A DNA stretch of 64,000 bases, from assembly GCF_012184425.1 (NCBI RefSeq), contig NZ_VTOW01000008.1:1-64000 (forward strand), written 5' to 3'. Made by a program: the position numbers and the translations under genes. Position 1 is the stretch's first letter. The number at the start of each line of letters is the position of its first letter. Source of the stretch: Candidatus Manganitrophus noduliformans (lineage in GTDB: Bacteria; Nitrospirota; Nitrospiria; SBBL01; Manganitrophaceae). Below, in pieces: positions 61,094-64,000 of this stretch. The notes under the pieces are model-generated. The model was not told the DNA's origin. It searched no databases and saw only the letters and a list, made by a program, of their open reading frames with translations.

Positions 61094-61962
61094 GTTTTTT
61101 CGTTCGCGTTCCGGGAAGCTGCGGAGAGTTGGCCCAAGGATCGATCGACGGCGTCCGCCTTCATGTCTCCTGTCCGGTGAACCGCTATAGCTGGGCCGCT
61201 CCGGAAAATGAATCGGAGCGGAGGCGACTCGGTCCGAAGGTCCGGAAGGCGCTCCATCTTGCGCAAGCCTCGTTTGGAAAGAAGACGATAGACGCTTTTT
61301 CTCTCTACTCCGACTTGCCGGTCGGGAAGGGAATGGCCAGCAGCACGGCCGATATCGCGGCGGCCCTCGCGGCATACCAGCTGACGACGGGATCGTTTAT
61401 CGATCCCGATCAGACAGCGCGCCTGTCGCTCGCCGTGGAGCCGACCGACGGGGTCCTTTTTGAAGGAATCACCTTGTTTGATCATTACCGCGGAACGGTT
61501 CGACGGGCGCTCGGGGAGCCGCCTCCGGTCGATATTCTCGCGATTGAATTTGAGGGGACGGTCGATACCGTTTCTTTCAACCAGCGGGATCATCGGCGAA
61601 TCGCGCGCGAGCAGACGCGGTCGGTCCTGGCGGCGTTTGGCCTGATCGAGGAGGGACTGCGGGAGGGATGCGTTCGGAAGATCGGAGAGGGGGCCACGTT
61701 AAGTGCCTTGGCCCATCAGAACCTGCTGCGAAAGCCCGATCTGGAGCCGATTCTCAAAATGACCCTCGATCTCGGCGGGGTCGGCGTCAACATCGCCCAC
61801 AGCGGATCGATGATCGGGATGCTCTTTCGACGGGGAACCTATCGGCTCGGAACGGTCCGGCGGCGAATCCGGGACCTGCTTCGCCGTCCGCTTCCGATCC
61901 ATCCGTTGCGGCTTCGGGGCGGAGGGATTGAAATGGGGCGGGGGGGAGGAGAGATCGAATGA
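61090..61962 (+). CDS. GHMP-family kinase, PduX-like L-threonine kinase
   Basis: The 290-aa product starts at GTG 61090 within the cobD end. RVPGSCGELAQGSIDGVRLH and HVSCPVNRYSW form the N-terminal substrate site; LPVGKGMASSTADIAAALAA is the GHMP ATP-binding loop (P-x-x-x-G-x-x-S-S). MTLDLGGVGVNIAHSGSMIG is the third motif. PduX phosphorylates L-threonine, which CobD then decarboxylates; adjacent genes for both steps support the call. The C-terminal R/G-rich tail (RLRGGGIEMGRGGGEIE) is unusual. Confidence 0.85.
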   Translation: MSFFVRVPGSCGELAQGSIDGVRLHVSCPVNRYSWAAPENESERRRLGPKVRKALHLAQASFGKKTIDAFSLYSDLPVGKGMASSTADIAAALAAYQLTTGSFIDPDQTARLSLAVEPTDGVLFEGITLFDHYRGTVRRALGEPPPVDILAIEFEGTVDTVSFNQRDHRRIAREQTRSVLAAFGLIEEGLREGCVRKIGEGATLSALAHQNLLRKPDLEPILKMTLDLGGVGVNIAHSGSMIGMLFRRGTYRLGTVRRRIRDLLRRPLPIHPLRLRGGGIEMGRGGGEIE

Positions 61963-63539
61963 GCAAGAGGCAACCCCGCGCGCTGATGGTTCAGGGGACC
62001 GGGTCGAATGTCGGGAAGAGCATTCTGACGACGGCGCTCTGCCGGATTTTTCTGGAAGATGGTTTCCGGGTGGCGCCGTTTAAGGCGCAGAACATGGCGC
62101 TCAACGCCTATGCGACGCGTGACGGCCTGGAGATGAGCCGCGCCCAGGCGCTGCAGGCGGCGGCCTGCCGGCTCGACCCGGATGTCCGAATGAACCCAAT
62201 TCTGATTAAGCCGACGACCGAGCGCCAATCGCAGTTGGTGGTGATGGGAAAGGCGATGCCGCTGATGACCTGGAGCGAGTATAACGAATTGAAGCCGACG
62301 CTCCGGCCGGTGGTTCAGGAGGCGTACCGCTCGCTCGCGGAGGGGGTCGATCTCATCGTTCTGGAAGGGGCGGGAAGTCCGGCGGAGATTAACCTGATGG
62401 CGCACGACATCGTCAACATGGCCGCGGCGGAGATGGCCGACGCCTCCGTCCTCTTGGTCGGCGACATCGATGCCGGCGGGGTCTTCGCTTCCCTCGTCGG
62501 AACCGTGGCGCTTCTGCCTCCCCATCAGGCGGCGCGGATCAAGGGATTTGTCCTCAACAAGTTTCGCGGAGATCGCGCGATCCTGGCCCCCGGCTTAGAT
62601 CAGATTCGAGCGATCACCGGCAGGCCGGTGGTGGGGGTGGTTCCTTATCTGGAGCGGCTTCTCCTTCCGGAAGAAGATTCGGTTGACTTCAAGAGCGGCC
62701 GGATGCCCCGATTCAAAAAAAAGGGGGCGGCGGAGGTCTTATGCCGGATCGCCGTGATCGATCTTCCGAAGGTGAGCAACTTCACCGACCTCGATCCGTT
62801 TTGTGTGGAACCCGATGTCGAGATGATGATCCTCCGTCCGGGTGAGGCGCTGGAGAAGGAGGGACGGCCCCCTGATGTCGTGATTCTTCCCGGATCGAAG
62901 AATGTCGCCGAGGACCTGCATCTGCTGCGGCAACATCACTTCGATCGGGCGCTCCGGGAGTTTGTCTCCGGAGGGGGGGAGGTGGTCGGCCTTTGCGGGG
63001 GACTCCAGATGTTGGGAGAGCGAATTGAAGACCCGCATCAGATTGAGGGGAACCGGACGCCGGTCCTTGGGCTCGGCCTTCTTCCGATCAGAACCGTCTT
63101 GGAACGGGAGAAAGTCTTGCGGCTCGTGGCGGCCCGCCACCTGATCAGCGGTTTGGAATTGCGCGGATACGAGATCCATCATGGCAGGACGGAAGCAGCC
63201 GCCTGCCATCCGTCGTTCGTGCAGATCTCCGGCGGCATCGGAAGAAGCACCCCTCGGGGGCCGATGCAGCTCGGTTGGATGAATGAAACGGGCCATGTTT
63301 GGGGGACCTATCTTCACGGTCTCTTCGACGACGATCCCTTCCGCCGATGGTTCATCGACCGGGTGAGGGAGCGGAAGGGACTGCCGCCGCTGAAGGAGAT
63401 CCAGGCGACCTATGACATCGAAGCGATGATTCAGCGACTTGCGGAGGTCGTCCGGAAGGAGCTCGATATGCCGGCTGTCTATGACCTTCTGGGAATGGTT
63501 GGAGGTGGCAACGGAAACCATCGAATGGCGGGTCTCTGA
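61959..63539 (+). CDS. cobQ: Cobyric acid synthase (CobQ/CbiP)
   Basis: The 526-aa glutamine-dependent amidotransferase adds four amides to the corrin ring. The N-terminal dethiobiotin-synthetase-like domain has MVQGTGSNVGKSILTTALCR (P-loop), FKAQNMALNAY, EGAGSPAEINL and VGDIDAGGVFASLVGT. The C-terminal class I GATase domain has VVILPGSKNVAEDLHLLR and the nucleophile Cys346 (VVGLCGGLQML), then GYEIHHGRTE and WGTYLHGLFD. Length and motifs are typical. It overlaps the kinase end by 4 bp. Confidence 0.95.
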   Translation: MSKRQPRALMVQGTGSNVGKSILTTALCRIFLEDGFRVAPFKAQNMALNAYATRDGLEMSRAQALQAAACRLDPDVRMNPILIKPTTERQSQLVVMGKAMPLMTWSEYNELKPTLRPVVQEAYRSLAEGVDLIVLEGAGSPAEINLMAHDIVNMAAAEMADASVLLVGDIDAGGVFASLVGTVALLPPHQAARIKGFVLNKFRGDRAILAPGLDQIRAITGRPVVGVVPYLERLLLPEEDSVDFKSGRMPRFKKKGAAEVLCRIAVIDLPKVSNFTDLDPFCVEPDVEMMILRPGEALEKEGRPPDVVILPGSKNVAEDLHLLRQHHFDRALREFVSGGGEVVGLCGGLQMLGERIEDPHQIEGNRTPVLGLGLLPIRTVLEREKVLRLVAARHLISGLELRGYEIHHGRTEAAACHPSFVQISGGIGRSTPRGPMQLGWMNETGHVWGTYLHGLFDDDPFRRWFIDRVRERKGLPPLKEIQATYDIEAMIQRLAEVVRKELDMPAVYDLLGMVGGGNGNHRMAGL

Positions 63540-63541
63540 CG

Positions 63542-64000
63542 GTGGAGGTCATCGGCGCAGTCGCGTTGGCGCTGCTTCTCGATCTCCTGCTGGGCGATCC
63601 GCGTTGGATGCCGCATCCGGTCCGGGGGATGGGGAGACTGATCGAGGCGGGGGAACAGACTCTGAGAAGGCGCTTCCCGGGTCATGAAAGGCTCGCCGGG
63701 GTCTTTCTTGCCGCGTCGATGGTCCTTGGGGTGTATGCGCTCGGCCGGGGATTGTCTTCCGCATCGGAGCAGATCGATCCGGCGCTGGGGGTCGTCGTGC
63801 AGGCGCTCTTGATCTATTTTTCTCTGGCGCCGCGGGATCTCGCCGTGCATGCGCTCCGGGTGCGGCGGGAACTGAGGGGGGGAAATCTGGAGGGGGCGAA
63901 GACAAAGGTGTCGATGATGGTGGGGCGGGATGTGGCGCAGCTTGATGAAAAGGGGGTGATCCGCGCGACGGTGGAAAGTGTCGCCGAGAACACGGTCGAC
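63542..64000 (+). CDS. cbiB: Adenosylcobinamide-phosphate synthase (CbiB/CobD), cut by window end
   Basis: It starts at GTG 63542, two bases after the cobQ stop. The visible 153 residues include LLLDLLLGDPRWMPHPVRGM and GRLIEAGEQTLRR, IYFSLAPRDLAVHALRVRRE, VSMMVGRDVAQLDEKGVIRA and TVESVAENTVD. These are the CbiB signatures (GDPxxxPHPV and the ESxxEN end). It joins aminopropanol phosphate to cobyric acid, the next step after CobD and CobQ. The rest lies beyond the window. Confidence 0.93.
   Translation, partial: MEVIGAVALALLLDLLLGDPRWMPHPVRGMGRLIEAGEQTLRRRFPGHERLAGVFLAASMVLGVYALGRGLSSASEQIDPALGVVVQALLIYFSLAPRDLAVHALRVRRELRGGNLEGAKTKVSMMVGRDVAQLDEKGVIRATVESVAENTVD

Noticed and set aside
60736-61593. 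285-codon minus-strand frame over cobD/pduX
   Set aside because: It is antisense to two clear enzymes and has no family pattern.
1-64000. tRNA or rRNA genes
   Set aside because: No cloverleaf with a GGTTCGAATC-type T-loop in proper context and no rRNA-like sequence was found by eye. The GATTCGAGGTTCTG repeat at 54878 is a plain hairpin.

Overview
The window reads as a chromosomal stretch of a GC-rich, Gram-negative (diderm) bacterium. It carries outer-membrane receptors, ExbB/ExbD/TonB, TolC-type efflux and TonB-dependent siderophore uptake, and it has the look of a metal-rich accessory region. I cannot fix the lineage from sequence alone; an environmental phylum such as Nitrospirota is a weak guess. 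No rRNA, tRNA or CRISPR was found.

Layout. (1) 0-2.5 kb: decayed insertion sequences (IS481-like, ISNCY-like and IS110 remnants) and a 170-bp MITE with an 11-bp target duplication. (2) 2-7 kb: a probable metal-handling cluster with three small His/Cys-rich exported proteins, a broken DUF4124 gene, an outer-membrane barrel protein, a periplasmic and a membrane protein, and a frameshifted cation-diffusion facilitator. (3) 7-20 kb, minus strand: unknown proteins, a ParE/Phd toxin-antitoxin pair, a DedA-PAP2 fusion, a frameshifted P-type ATPase, a complete czcCBA-type heavy-metal RND operon and an isoprenylcysteine-methyltransferase-like protein. (4) 20.6-39 kb: iron and tetrapyrrole acquisition, with a tandem CbiX-like exported protein, TonB receptors, a HmuY-like haem lipoprotein, a cupredoxin lipoprotein, a MacA/MacB-like exporter, ExbB-ExbD-TonB and PepSY reductase-like proteins. 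Much of 20.8-31 kb and 34.2-35.2 kb carries single-base frameshifts. (5) 39.5-54.2 kb: a ten-gene translationally coupled operon closely matching a staphyloferrin B pathway (SbnA, SbnB, SbnH, SbnG, three IucA/IucC synthetases, an MFS exporter) with its own TonB receptor and a PepSY protein. (6) 54.2-55.6 kb: an IS4-type transposase fragment joined to the 3' end of a dps gene, plus other debris. (7) 55.6-59.3 kb: a sulfur/persulfide module (DUF302, MBL-rhodanese fusion, TauE/SafE, rhodanese-DUF2892) divergent from an ArsR regulator. (8) 59.6-64 kb: a cobalamin riboswitch followed by cobD, a PduX-like kinase, cobQ and cbiB (cut by the window end).

The most striking signal is a four-copy regulatory module at 20.64, 31.77, 35.39 and 39.55 kb. 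Each copy has a TTGACA promoter, a Fur box at the presumed transcription start, a short leader and an intrinsic terminator. In three copies the terminator ends 31-34 nt before the start codon of an iron-uptake gene, and in the fourth it ends 31 nt before a candidate ATG. All four leaders can form the same small hairpin (GGCU-N3-GRUU...AAYC-N4-GCC), which takes up the 5' arm of the terminator. One copy has a compensatory G-C to A-U change in that hairpin. This looks like an undescribed Fur-plus-attenuation element controlling the iron regulon.
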